A stretch of DNA of 64,000 bases, taken from Ilyonectria destructans (lineage: Eukaryota; Ascomycota; Sordariomycetes; Hypocreales; Nectriaceae). The stretch is taken from the NCBI GenBank assembly GCA_020740775.1, contig JAHEWK010000031.1:186001-250000 (forward strand), in the 5' to 3' direction. The notes below the pieces were generated by a model. It was not told the DNA's origin, did not search any database, and saw only the letters and a list, made by a program, of their open reading frames with translations. The position numbers were made by a program, and so were the translations under genes. Positions 44,985-57,225 of the stretch are shown piece by piece (the first letter of the stretch is position 1; each line of letters begins with the position of its first letter).

Positions 44985-46916
44985 ATGGGACTGAGCGCCA
45001 TCATTATCGGGGCAGGGCCTTCGGGCATTGCCATGGCTCACAAGCTGAAGTGGGAACTTGGATTTGATGACTTTACAATCTACGAGAAGCTTGATGGTAT
45101 CGGCGGTACTTGGAGGGCGAACACATATCCTGGCTGGTAGGTATTCCAGGATCCATTCCTCGGCCAATTCTTCTCGACACTCTGTTCCACCTATACGTTC
45201 CTCAAGCGAGAAGGTCAACACATGAATGAAGACATTTGCTGATTCTTCGCCAGTGGATGCGACGTTCACTCTCACCTGTACTCGTTCAGCTTCAACCTCA
45301 ACCCCAACTGGTCCAAGGAATTGGCAGAGCAAGAAGAGATTCTCCAATATATCGAGGACACGGTCGACAAGTTTGAGCTTCGGCCGCACATCAACACCTC
45401 CATCGAGTGCGTCGGCGCAGCCTGGGATGGTGCACAGGAGCACTGGTCGGTGGAGCTGAAGGACATCAAAACCGGCATTGTCTTCAATCGCCAGGCTGCC
45501 GTCTTCGTCTCTGCTGTTGGAGGCATTTCCATCCCACGAGATGTGAGCGTTCATGACCCTTAGAGAACGGCCGAAAGACCATCTAATAATCACTGCGTTG
45601 CCGCAATGTAGGTTACGTTCCAGGGTATGGAGGACTTCAAGGGCCCCATGTTCCACACTGCTCGTTGGCGACATGACGTCTCGTACGCCGGAAAGAAAGT
45701 TGTGAGTGATTAAAGATCTTGCAACATTACTGATATGGCTGACTCAGATGCTTTCTGTCAGGCTGTCATTGGGAACGGCTGCAGCGCTGTCCAAGTCATT
45801 CCCTCCATCGCCAAAACCGCCGCCACGATCAAGCAGTACGCCCGAAGCCCCCAATGGTACCACGAGCGCCCCAACCACGTGTTCAATGCTTTCGAAAAGG
45901 CTGTGTTCCGCTATGTGCCTTTCGTCATGCGCCTGCGAAGGTGGAACATCTTCTGGAGCATCGATAAGCAGTCGTACTCCTACAGAGGCACTGAGGCAGG
46001 TGTCAAGCGCGCCGGAAGGAAGAAGAGCATGCGCGCCAATACATTTATAAGAAGGCCCCCAAGAAGTATCACGATATCCTCGTGCCTGACTTTGAGCTTG
46101 GCTGTAAGCGTAAGATTGCTGACCCTGACTACTTGGAGAGCTTGAATCGAAACAATATTGAGCTTATTCCGGAGGGATTGCAAAAGATGACAGCAGATGG
46201 AATTGTCTCTTCATCTGGTCGTATTGACGACTATGATGTGATAGTTCTTGCTACTGGCTTCAAGGTGTCGCAATTCCTGGCTCCAATGCGTATCGTCGGT
46301 GCGAACGGATCTACGCTAGATCAGCAATGGAAGGAGTGCCGTGGAGCTCAAGCTTACATGGGCACTTTCGTCCATAACTTCCCTAACCTCGCTATCCTGT
46401 AAGTGTCTCTATGGGAAGCCAATACCATACTGTCAAATTCAGAGACTGATATACTGCTCTAGATTCGGTCCCAACACCTTCCCTGCTAACAACTCGGCGC
46501 TCTATGCGTGTGAGGTTCAGGTCGACTACGCCGCCAAGGCACTCTTCAAGCCCCTGCTTGATAAGCGCGCCTGTGTCATCGAAGTGAAGGAGTCCGTCGA
46601 GAACCGTGCAACCAACGAGATTCACTTAAAGCTTCAAGGCAGTGTCTTTTCCGGAGATTGTTCCAACTGGTACATCGGCGACTTCGGACGCAATGCCGCG
46701 TCTTGGCCCGGACTGGCTATTGAATTTTGGTTTGCCACACTCTTCCCCAACTGGAAGGCCTTTGAGATGAAGGGGGGAAGTAAACTCTGGATTGTGGAGA
46801 GCTTCAAGAGGTGGACTCTCAGCAACAAGCTTCAGTTGGCCGGCGTTGCTGCTTTGGCTGTCGCGCTTGCTCGTCTGGATCTCTGGGCCTTGAGTATCCC
46901 TAGACTCTCTTATTGA
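44985..46916 (+). pseudogene. Baeyer-Villiger-type flavin monooxygenase with one frameshift
   Basis: Exons are 44985-45136, 45254-45542, 45612-45701, 45762-46398 and 46463-46916. GAGPSG near the start binds FAD and IGGTW follows. [14 protein letters not shown] fits the FxGxxxHxxxW fingerprint of Baeyer-Villiger enzymes, and GNGCSA is the NADPH motif. The C-terminus has a hydrophobic anchor-like segment (LQLAGVAALAVALA). The summed exons leave a remainder of two bases. At 46000-46012 the homology passes from GTEAGVK to a frame reading RRKEEEHARQYIYKKAPKKYHD, which needs one extra base. It is either a young pseudogene or a sequencing error. The family oxidises ketones to esters or lactones. It lies between the two TF/dehydrogenase pairs. 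Confidence 0.82.
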
Positions 46917-47612
46917 AGATCATGCGTGATGGTATGAGCCAAGAGATCTAGTATCAGAAGTAGAAAATTCAGATGGCCTTTGAATACCATAGTTTGAAGA
47001 TTTTTGGCCTCACAAATTTAACAGATGTCTTTGGTTTTCATTTCTGGTTATGAAGATATGTCCGCCGGATTGGAGATAAAGTCGAATGACAAGAAAAATG
47101 AATCTAAGTCCGAAGAAAAAAAAACGGAAACCCAAAACGAACTACTACTAGTTCCCGATTTTTTTCTCAATTAAGAGCATTTGCTGTGGCGTGATGGAGT
47201 GCAAAGATTTGATAACATTATTGAAATTGCTGAAAATTGTACTTTTCAGTGTCTATATAACGCGATCTGGATCACTAGTAGCAAGACATAATCCGGTTGC
47301 TTAATTACTTGTGTTCTAGGCGTTCTGCCCCCCCAAAGGTAAGCCTCAAAGTGTGCAAATTGCTGCCATAGAGTCAAAATAATACAGTTGTTGCTCAATT
47401 ACGGGATATTCTCCCACCTCCGTTACTGAGAGATGTATGGCAACTTCCCTCCAACCTAGCTGGTCATCTGCTCACTCCTTCTTGCAGCTCTATAAGGGCT
47501 GACAACACCACTTATTTTTTTCTAACATTATAAAATAACAGCGATCTTTAGTAGTAGGTAGTATATAAGCGGATTATGAAGTTGTGAGGTGACGGAGTTC
47601 CGGGTCCCCACT
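46917..47612. other. Intergenic, no gene recognised
   Basis: The DNA is AT-rich with homopolymer runs and a TATATAA-type stretch near 47251-47260. No coding signal. Confidence 0.5.
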
Positions 47613-47649
47613 CTACTAGGGGGGTCTCAGACCGAGACCCCCCTAGTAG
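47613..47649. repeat. 16-bp perfect inverted repeat upstream of TF2
   Basis: CTACTAGGGGGGTCTC (47613-47628) pairs with GAGACCCCCCTAGTAG (47634-47649) around a 5-nt loop, 204 bp before the TF2 start. It could be a regulatory palindrome or a fold-back; no function is known. Confidence 0.85.
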
Positions 47650-47852
47650 CTAAAGGGCTTAGCTGTTTGTCTATCGGAACCTGGATTCCGGGTTACTTAG
47701 GGCTGGCTGCCGAGGAACCATGACGCTTGATCCTTTCCCGAGATTTGCTCTGAGATCAGACGATGTCAACAAGGGATATTCAATTTCTCCCTGGAAAGGG
47801 CTTATCGTAGTAGAAGGACTCCCCCTTCACGCATCATAGACCCTCAGCCAGG

Positions 47853-50529
47853 ATGCCAGACCCCGAGAAGCAGATTTCAGCGAATCGTCGCCATGTTGCA
47901 TCAGCATGTCAAGCTTGCAGAGACGCGAAGATCAGGGTATGAATCAACATCATCGACTGTCCGACTGATCAGGACGCTAACTTCGAAATTAGTGTGATCG
48001 AAAGACGCCGATTTGCGGCCACTGTTTTAACAAGGACCGGCAGTGCGTGTATAACAGTCTTGACAGGAGAAAGTGTGTCCAATCTTTGAGGCCTGCTTGC
48101 TCAATCTCGAAGTCTGACCTTTCTCAGAATTTCAGTCCCAAAAGCTGTCAAGGCCTTCGCGAAACGTGTTCAACAACTCGAGTTGCTCATAAGCACCCAT
48201 GATTTGGAGGTCCCCCCATGCCCTGACGACTGTAAAAAAACAATCGATGAGCTCCTCGCCGCGTATGCGCCCAATAAATCAACGCCGCCGCTAGCCAAGC
48301 GAAGGAAGATTTCAGTTCCAACGACGGCACGCAGCTTGCACCCGAAGGGAACCAATCTTGTGTGACACCGCCGATCGAAGCCTTTCAACAATCGCACGTC
48401 GTTGCGCCGGGCGACCACCGGTCTGATTACCACGAGGGAGGAAACCTTGATCATGATAGAATGACTCGAGAGAACGATATTACCAATGCAAATCTTGATT
48501 CTAGCCTGGGATGGCTTGCTCCCTTCTACGGTTCGATCGATGCCGACTGGGTATGGGACGTCTCCTCAATGCCGCAGATGGATGGGCAGCCACCCATCAC
48601 AGTCCCTCCTCCGCCATTCTGCTTGAACGAGATTCTTCCTTCTCAAAGTACAGACAGCCTTGCGGACATCGACGACGAGAGCACGGACGACGAAGAACAG
48701 TCTGAGGTCACAAACGAGTTTTCTTCTCGACTAGGTACCCTCATTACGACCGAGTTTGGAGATATGCGCTTCTACGGCGTAACTTCAAATCTCAGTCTTG
48801 TGAGTAGCGGCACAACTCCGAAGGAACTGAAGAGCCTTGCAAAACCGGTTGCTCGGGTCCAAGCCCTCCTGGATGCTCTGGGAATTGGTCAGGTTGTCGA
48901 GGATGACTTGGTTCAGCATCTCATTAACCTGTACTTTGCTTGGCATGACCCGAGTCTTCATGTTGTCGACAGGATAGCGTTTGAGCATGCAAGGGCAGAA
49001 TATCGGCAACTCAGCTCTGACACCAGTTTATACTCTGAGGCGTTAGCTAATGCAATGTTCGGATCCCGTGCTCCTCTACCCCCTATTCAACACAGCTAAC
49101 TCCATATCAGGTGTGCCGTGGGCGCTGGACTGGAAACCGTGAACCACCAAGATTATCCTGCGCCTTTGGGAGAGTTCTTCGCAAGCCGGTCAAAAGCCCT
49201 CCTGGATTTTGAGTTGGATCATCCAAAGATTGCCATAGTCCAAGCCCTGGCTATCTTGAGTTGCTATAAGGCAGCGCAAACACGCGACTCTCGTGGCTGG
49301 CTGTTTAGCGGTGAGTGGCAATCCTAATTCTGCTTGAGGAGCGACGACTCTAACCTGGATCTCTTCTTGCAGGTATGTCACTCAGACTTGCGTTCGATCT
49401 CGGTCTCCACCTGAGTACAACCTATTTTGTTGCCAAGGGGAAAATGACCCGGCGAGAGGCTCATGCGAGGAAAGTGACGTTTTGGGCATGCTTCATTACA
49501 AGCCGGTAAGACAGCTGTTTTACATCTGCTCTGCAGTTTAGACTGATGTCGTAATAGCATATGGGGACTCTACCTTGGCCGGCCTTTCGACAACAGCTTT
49601 GATGCCGTCACGGTTGAGAAGCCGCTGTCCGATGGCGATTATTCAACGAACGACTTCTGGCTGGCTTACGCACCTGTGAAGTCTGGATTCCATGACATAA
49701 GGTTGCCAGACCACCAAGAGTTACTCACCGAGAGATGGATTAATCTTTACGAGATCATGGCCGTTCTGGGACATTGCCTGTGCGTCGACGGCTCCTCTTG
49801 TCATGTTATCGCTAACTTGGGAAGATACTTTCGAGCCGACGCTTCAAACACGGACCTACAGGCCTTGGCTCATCAGACCAATCAACTTCTGTTGGATTGG
49901 AAATCCAAGCTGCCTCCTCAACTTTAGGTCGACACCGAATCCGAGTCCACTGGGCTGTATCTCCCCCAAGCTCTCATACTCCAGTAAGCTTCCCTCCCAC
50001 AGCCTTGAAATCTGGACTCTAATACTTGAGTTGTAGTATGCAGTACGCCCTTTTCGTCATCACCCTACATAGGCCCTTTGTTGCAAAGCATTATATCCAA
50101 CCTGAGCCGCCTGTTGGACCAGGCCACCTTCACGCTCGTGAAATGTGTATCAGCTCCGTTGTCGAGATCGCAAAGCTGCTTAGGATCTTTGAGAGCCAGT
50201 ATACATTAAGCCGGTCAAATTTCCAGATGGTATACATAGCCTTCACTGCCGCTTTGATCCTTGTTTATGCCACTATCGCGGAGAACAATTACAAAAGCTA
50301 TGGCGATTTGCCCTTTCATTTAGGAACTTGTAGTCATGCGCTGGCAAAGCTTGGGAGTATCTTCCCAAATGCGAACCGGACTCTTGATGTTCTTCTCAAA
50401 GTCAAGAGACCATGGCAAGCAAGATTGGTGGCTGCTACGACGGGGTCCAAGCGGCGTGGCTCGTCGACAACGACAGGATCCGTATCAAAGAGATGGAGAG
50501 CTCAACTTTCACTGGGGAGTCAGTTATAA
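47853..50529 (+). pseudogene. Zn2Cys6 transcription factor TF2, paralogue of TF1, frameshift and stop
   Basis: Exons are 47853-47936, 47993-48072, 48128-49056, 49111-49310, 49373-49505, 49558-49779, 49825-49983 and 50037-50529. The Zn cluster CQACRDAKIRC-DRKTPIC-GHCFNKDRQC is complete. At about 48358-48365 a GTGTG stretch holds two bases too many; removing them gives exactly 766 codons. A second lesion, TAG at 49924-49926 in exon 7, would end the protein before IVTLHRPF-type conserved sequence (here ITLHRPFVAKHYIQP in exon 8). The exon lengths 80, 200, 133 and 159 equal those of TF1. It is probably a pseudogene. An N-terminal zinc-cluster peptide of about 145 residues could still be made. It is convergent with the intact polyol dehydrogenase, 25 bp between the stops. 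Confidence 0.85.
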
Positions 50530-50554
50530 TACTGGAATGATTCTCATTATAGAA

Positions 50555-51909
50555 CTACTCAGGTATCTCTACCACAACCTTTACGACCAGCGCTCCTTTG
50601 TCGTCGCTGGTCCTCGCAGCCATGGTAAATGCGTCTGGCACCGAAGCGAGACCGTTGAATGTGTGAGTGATGAGCTTCCGCACGTCTGGTAGGTTCTTGT
50701 CTTGTGCACAATGATTCACAATTTCGAGCGCGCGAGGGTAACAGTTGGTATATCGCCAGACACCGACCAAGCTAACCTCTCGTAGAGCCGCCGCTGAGAG
50801 AGGAAGGGTTTGAATTGGAGTACCCATGCCAACGAGCAAGACTTTACCTCCTCCACGGGTTGCCTGGTTATGACATCAGCATGTGTCCTTGTCTGGATTA
50901 TCTTTGTCTGCATTAGAAATAACGAGATTCCTTACATAAATAGCCACTCGGACGCATGACTCAACACCTGTGCACTCGAACGTTCTGTGAAACTTGCCAG
51001 CAGAGTTCAGAGCTGTGAGTTTAGCCGCATCTGCTTCAGCAATGAGCAAAGCCTCTCCAAGTTTCTGAGACTTCTTCGGCTCGAGTAGTAATATCGCGTC
51101 AGCAAAGCTGTTGTCCTTTGCAAAGTCAAGCCTGTTCTGGGCGATATCAGCCATGACGACGTAGCTGTATCCATCTACCTTGGCAGCAGCAGCGCAGAGA
51201 AGGCCGACTGCACCGGCTCCGAGGATCAAGCAGCTTGAGCCAGCTTTTGCGGCAGCTTTGCGAACCGAATGCACAGCAACTGCGAGAGGTTCCAAAAGAG
51301 CGCCTTGTGCGTAGGTTATAGAGTCTGGGAGCCTAAGGGTGATGCCGTATTAAGTGAGAGATCTGACGTTTGAAACTGCGCAACTTACTTGTGCACCCAT
51401 TTGGCCGGGTGATTAACGCGTTCCTGAAGCGTGCCCTGGAAATGAGGGAATGCCGTAGCGCTGCTGCGGAACCTCATCTTCTCGCAGACATTGTATGCTC
51501 CATCCTGGCACTCTTCACACTCATCGCAGGGCACTCCGACTTCAAGAGCCACTCTGTCGCCAACCTCGAGGCCATACTGGCTCTCGGCGTGGGAACCAAC
51601 CGCCACAATGATGCCGGCGCTCTCGTGACCTTGTGAAAGAGGTTCCTTGATCCGAATATCCCCATTGCGGAAGTGAGCGAAGTAATGCAGATCCGAGCCA
51701 CAGAGGGTCGTGGCTCTCATGGCTACTTGAACCTCATCTTCGTTTGGTAGACTGATTGGGCGAGAAATCTATCAATTGTTCAAGTCAGCACCATTTGGTG
51801 TCTGCACAGCTTGAGTCACTCGTTCAGAGGGCAGTCTACATACCAATCGCAAGTCTTTTGGCCCAAATAAGACTTGTGCCTCGCTTTGTGTCGGGAGTAT
51901 GCTGGGCAT
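50555..51909 (-). CDS. Zinc-dependent polyol dehydrogenase (sorbitol/xylitol/L-arabinitol type, 383 aa)
   Basis: Exons on the minus strand are 51909-51844, 51768-51389, 51332-50936 and 50863-50555, exactly 384 codons. LCGSDLHYF supplies the catalytic zinc Cys, and PLSQGHESAG the His and Glu. The structural zinc lobe is CDECEECQDGAYNVC. GAGAVGLL binds the dinucleotide, and Asp in VVMADIAQNRL favours NAD+. The enzyme family oxidises sugar alcohols to ketoses in the cytosol. The exact polyol is not readable; xylitol, sorbitol and L-arabinitol are candidates. It is convergent with TF2, and a decayed duplicate stands at 43330-44490. Confidence 0.92.
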
Positions 51910-52586
51910 GTTGTGGGTACTTAACTGTGTCGTTCTGACCTTAACTGTCTCTACTCACTCTGTCAAACTAAAAAGGCCTATTTTATAATCGTATGATGTC
52001 TTTCGGCATGAGTAGGCAATTCCGAAGATCCAAAAAGTTATCGTCGTTGGTGGAGTGACTGACTTCCGGTCACCCCGGCGATATCGGGTTTCAGGTTCCG
52101 AAGCCACTTCTCATTCTAAGTGCTTTCAAGAACGCCACTCATACACTCATCAGTCAAGAGTTCGAGGTAAACGAGACGATTGACTTTCTAGCTGCTTCAG
52201 AGCGCTTGTAGTAGGTTTGTATAAGTGTGCATTTCGGTAGTCTCGTTTCCTTGAACGCGAGTTTCATTTTCTGAGTAACACGATCCTATGGTTAAACACT
52301 CCTCCTAAATCCAGAAATGATGTTCCTTCTTCAGATATTACAGGTACAATCAAAGGTTAAAGAAGATAAAGCACGGTTCTCCCGTTAAGCTCGAGAAGAA
52401 TCAACTGGACTACTGCACTCGAAACCTGGACATTGGCGGGGTTGAAAACTTGAGACCCTTGACCGAACAGGCAAATCCACCCAGTTTTAGGGTGCTGGCG
52501 TTCGTCATCTTTCCTTATGGTGAATGAAATGAGGCTTGAGTGTCTACTACTTGGTGGTTGATTGGTAACGTAGACTAAACTTCCAT
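51910..52586. other. Intergenic: promoter of the polyol dehydrogenase
   Basis: CGG/CCG triplets cluster at 52064-52087 (TTCCGGTCACCCCGGCGA), a plausible but untested site for a Zn2Cys6 factor. No gene seen. Confidence 0.45.
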
Positions 52587-53844
52587 CTACACTGGAGGCA
52601 ATAGCTTCGCCGCTCGCATCCGCTCCCATGCCGTGATGTAGCCCTGGGCCGTATCAATCTCCTCAGCGAAGCCCACCTCTCGAGATCGCGATAAATCATA
52701 CTGTCGGTCAAAATCAAACTGCACCAACATAAAGTGGACATGTCCCCAGCCTTGCTCATCAACGAGTTTAGGATTGATCCCATGCTTCTGAGCGATCTCA
52801 AGCCACACGCCCTTGTGTTGCTCCACGAACTTCAGCATGGGAGTGGAGCTGGCATCTGGGCCTGCTCCCACTAGGCCAAAATGCTCGCAGAGCTTTGGCC
52901 AAACTTGAGCCCACGTAACTGTCTGACCGTCGGCAACATTGAAAACGCCACCGTCTCCGCATTTATCAGGATGGAGAGCAGCGAAGATTTCCATCTTGGA
53001 CAGAATATCCTGAAAGGTATCCGAGTGGGTTGAGTGGTATCCATGCTCGTACCCAGGGAAGGGAACAGCGGCCCCGGCTCCCTTGACTTCTCGGTACAGG
53101 CTCAGATAGATAGCGATACCTTGTGCCATGTTCATGGCGTTTGAGCCAGGAGCAAAGCCAACTATACCGTCCGGCCGGATTTCGGAAAATGTCCACTGTT
53201 TTCCTTTTGACAGCTCTTTCAGCAGGTCGTACTGGGTGTAGTAGAAGATCTTGCTAGCCCACGGCTCCGGAATGCGGGGGGAATTCTCAGCCAGGGGTGG
53301 ATGAACGCCGACTTCTTTGGGGAATTCGAGGCCGTATCTGGTGGAAAGGAGGTGTTAGCATCGTAAGGTGAATCAACAAAACGTGGACTGTGTACCCTTT
53401 TCCGCCAGTCTGAAGAATCACAGACTGGAGCTTTGGAGACACTTTCTCGACGGCACGGACAGCCACGTCCAAGAGGTTCGTGTTGGTGGTCTTCAAGGTC
53501 TCGGAATCTTTCTCTTGTATGTATGCTAGATTCATGTCAGTCATGAGTGACGGAGGTCTCAAACTTCAATGTTTACCAGTAAAGAAGACATGTGACACAG
53601 TATCAATGTCGGGAATCTTCTCCTTGAGTTGTGCAATAACCTCATCCACCGACTTTGTCAAGTTGATGCCGGAAACAAGTTGGATGCGGTGATCCGAAGG
53701 AATCTGTGCTTGCTCGAGTGTAAGCGGTCGATTTGTGGTGCCCGTAATGCGTGTGAATGTGGTTGCGGAAGGATAAGCCCTCATCTGGTTAAGAAGAGAC
53801 CAGCCAGAGATGCCAGAAGCCCCAAAGATTAGAGCGTGCGCCAT
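52587..53844 (-). CDS. PRISE-type short-chain reductase (SDR75 class, 382 aa)
   Basis: Exons on the minus strand are 53844-53577, 53525-53396 and 53337-52587, exactly 383 codons. ALIFGASGISGWSLL is the NAD(P)-binding motif of the progesterone 5beta-reductase/iridoid synthase-like group. LQTGGKGYG and KIFYYTQYDLL carry the Lys and Tyr typical of that group, and SEIRPDGIVGFAPGSNAMN follows. Members reduce enone double bonds with NADPH. Fungal homologues are common and mostly uncharacterised. I start at 53844 (MAHALIFG); upstream ATGs in frame lie in what looks like leader sequence. It is divergent from the SDR gene at 54368. Confidence 0.88.
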
Positions 53845-54367
53845 TGTTGAGTAAGACTCGTCGGCAAAGAGGCTTAGAGTACGTACGGTGCAGGGTGCGT
53901 GTTCAAGTGTTGTTATGGATAATGGGCGATTGGTCAAGAAGAAGCAGATGAGCCGCAGAACGGCTTTTATCAGAAGTGGGGGAAATCGATATTACTAATA
54001 GGGCATTCAAAAGTTTGAAGCATGACATCACCAACGTCTAGAGTCCCGAAGTTTTACACCAAAATTTATCATGCTAGCTTCCGTTCGGATAATGTCTCCT
54101 CCGATTGGATTACCTCACCTACAGTCGAACCTTGGTGAGAAATAGCCAATTCAGCATGACTTTGTACCCCGCTCCACCGGGTTTCCGGGGAACTCGCATG
54201 CTTGCAGATAGCGTGTCTAGTTGATGAGGTGAAACTCGGCTTATGGAATCCGGGCTACTGCCCACTTCTGAGCATTGGCGTATCTAAGGCTGACCTGCCC
54301 ACCCCAGATGAGAGAAAGAGGTCATTTGAGCCAGGGCCTATTTCGAATCTTGTAGGGAAGCATCACT

Positions 54368-55285
54368 ATGGCACCGCTACTGAGAGAGAAGGTGGTTGTG
54401 TAAGTTCTGACGTGCTCATTCGGGATTACCACTTCAGAAGCTAACCCCTACTGGAATAGAATCACCGGCAGCAGCACCGGTATAGGACGCGCAATTGCCC
54501 TTGAAAGTGCTCGCCATGGAGCGAAGCTAGTCCTCCATCACATTGGGGATGCGCAGTCGAAACAGGATATCCAGACGCTCAGAACCGAGATTGATGCAAT
54601 CCAGGGAGCTCCAGCAACGGTGACCACAGCCGAGATTGGTGTGGATATTACAGATCCCGAAGCCGGTAAAAGGTGCGAAGGGGACCTGACAACACGGAAC
54701 AGAAAGCATATGTAACAAGGCATGCTAATCAGAGACGTTAGAATTATTGACATAGCCATATCGACGTTTAAGGAGGTCAACGCTATCGTACATAACGCCG
54801 GCATTGCCCAGTTCGAAGACTTTACAGCTATTTCAAAACATCAACTGAATAAGCATATTGAGATCAACTTCGCTGGACCATTTGCGATAACGCAAGCTAT
54901 TGTCCAGCAAATGATCACACAGGGCAAAGGGGGCGCAGTTGTTTCAATTGCTTCCATCACCGCGACCTTGGGATCTAGTCAGTTGGTTCACTACTCGGCA
55001 ACGAAGGCTGCTATCTTAGGCATGACAGTTAGCTGTGCCGTCGCACTTGGGAAGCATGGAATTCGTTTCAACACCGTCAGTCCTGGTACTATTGAGACGG
55101 CCATAAATAGGGCCGATCTTGCTGGTTTGAAACGGAGGGTTATGGAGGAAAGGGTTCCGCTTCGGCGTCTGGGTATACCTGAGGATATCGCGCAGCCTGT
55201 TGTGTTTTTCATAAGCGACATGGCTCAGTATATCTCTGGCCAGAACCTGATAGTTGACGGTGGTGCCTCGATAAATTATCAATGA
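54368..55285 (+). CDS. Short-chain dehydrogenase, L-rhamnose 1-dehydrogenase-like (262 aa)
   Basis: Exons are 54368-54399, 54460-54672 and 54742-55285, exactly 263 codons. ITGSSTGIGRA is the NAD(P) motif and VHNAGIAQF the NAG segment. Ser in IASITA and YSATK form the catalytic set, followed by NTVSPGTIETAINRADLAG and a terminal DGGASINYQ. The pattern is close to fungal L-rhamnose-1-dehydrogenase (LRA1) as I remember it, but other sugar SDRs look alike. The second intron uses a GTGCGA donor; other choices break the frame. It shares a 523-bp divergent promoter with the PRISE gene. Confidence 0.87.
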
Positions 55286-56052
55286 ACATCAGCTCCGCTA
55301 TATCGTTCTTTTACCAGTAGAGTATCAACGTGAAACGGTGCCACTTTTACAAATGGTAGCCCATGTACTGCTCAGGCAGTCCTCATCTGCTGCATAAACC
55401 AACTATCCAGAATAGCCTCCTACCTGTTGAGAGGCTCCCCAGAGTGGTCCTTTCCCCTGGCGACTCTAATAGCTGAAAAGCAACCTCTTCCTTGTGGTTC
55501 CAGGCCTACAGCTAATCATGTGCTGTGTTGGTACTTTGCTAGCACTACTACTACACTTTAGCCCGGATTAATGAAGCTGCCTTGATCAGTGAGGGGTGGT
55601 CAAGCCTGACGCGGGGCATGGATGCATGGAAACCGGAATCCGATCCATGACTTCACTCCCCAATTCCGGCCTCAACACGCGTCAATCCCAGTAACAAATA
55701 TGGATATTGAGTCAATTCGCAGCGGAGGGTACTTCATTCCATAAACTTTACAATGCCGTCAGTGGTCATCGATTAAGTTCCGCAAGAAGCATCCGCAGAT
55801 GCGGGGATGATCATCGATTCTAGGTTCGCTTACCTTTGCTTTATTCTCGGGATCTAGATCCCGTAGTTGACCAAACCAACAACCAGCAGCACCTGGCACA
55901 TGCTATATCCATCCTTGAAACCTCCCACTCCCTCGGCCGACATTAATTCACGACCCCTTCATAACTCTCGCATCGACCGATAGCCCCTTGGCCCAATACT
56001 TCGTCCTCACAATCGATACTTCAACAGAAAACCGACCAAACATCGAGCCAAG
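55286..56052. other. Intergenic, promoter of the Gfo/Idh gene
   Basis: No gene seen. Contains the upstream region of the Gfo/Idh/MocA oxidoreductase. Confidence 0.5.
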
Positions 56053-57225
56053 ATGCCACATGAACAGCAAAGCACCGTCCAAAATGGTCACTCTTCGCAA
56101 GGGGCACAAATTTCCCCTGCGCAGAAGCTTAGGGTCGGGGTAGTTGGAATTGGTCGCATGGGACGGCGTCATGCCATCAACGTCCTACATGGAGTGCCTC
56201 GAGCAACCTTGCTCTGCGCTTGTTCGCCTGCAGAGGCGGACCTTGCCTGGGGTCGAGAACAGTTGGTCCCGCATGGAGTTATCGTGGTCCCGACCTTCGA
56301 GGAAATGATAAAGACCCCAGGATTGGATGCCATCATCATCGCATCCGCAACATACTTGCACACAGAACAGACGATCGCAGCTTTAGACAGGGGCATTCAT
56401 GTCCTTTGTGAGAAGCCGGTTTGCAAGACCCTCGATGAGGTTGGTTCCCAATTCAGGTTGGACCTAATTTACTTAAGCTGACACCAAAAACAGCTCGAGT
56501 TACTCGTCAAGAAGGCAGAGGCCAACCCCCGTGCAAAGTTGATGGTTGGATTTGTCCGCAGGTTCGATGAGAACTATAAAGAGGCCCATGAGCAGATCCA
56601 ACAGAACGCCATTGGAAGGCCCGTGGTCATCAGATCTCAGGGATGCGAGCCCCTAGATGAGAGCCCATTCTTTAAACAATACCTCAAGGACTCCGGTGGC
56701 GTCTTTCTCGACAGCATCATTCACGATATTGACCTCTCTCTTTACCTCTTCGGCGAGAACTCACAGCCAAAGTCGGTCTCCGCATCGGGAGTCGCCGCCA
56801 TCCATTCAGAACTGGTGGAGTATGGCGATACAGATAATACGGTGGGAATTTGCGAATACTGGGATGGTAAGATTGCATTCTTCTATAATTCCCGAACTAC
56901 CGCCCATGGGTACGACAACGCGACGGAAATCTTCGGTACGGCAGGAAAGCTTTCGATCAATTTGATTCCCAGGCGAAATGCGGTTGAGATCTGTGACACG
57001 GACGGGTTTGTCAAGACGCCAGCTCACCCAGGGTGGTATGAGCGCTATGCTTCGGCTTTCGTGGCCGAAGCTATTGACTGGGTTAATGCGGTTCTGGATA
57101 ACAAGCCTATGCCTGTACCGCTGCGATCATCATTGACTTCTTTGAAGATTGCAACCGCCCTCCAAGACAGTCTGAGAACCGGCCAGAAAGTCTTCTTTGA
57201 TAGAGACGGGGTGCGCCAAAAGTAA
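56053..57225 (+). CDS. Gfo/Idh/MocA family sugar/inositol dehydrogenase (372 aa)
   Basis: Exons are 56053-56439 and 56494-57225, exactly 373 codons. VGVVGIGRMGRRH binds NAD(P). CEKPVCKT holds the conserved EKP lysine. GGVFLDSIIHDIDLSLYLFG holds the D-x3-H pair used by inositol 2-dehydrogenases. The family oxidises ring hydroxyls of inositols or pyranoses; the substrate is not determined. The length is normal and no damage is seen. A decayed relative lies at 37565-38110, outside the other side of the TF/dehydrogenase duplication. The sugar transporter at 58890-60392 is convergent. Confidence 0.9.
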
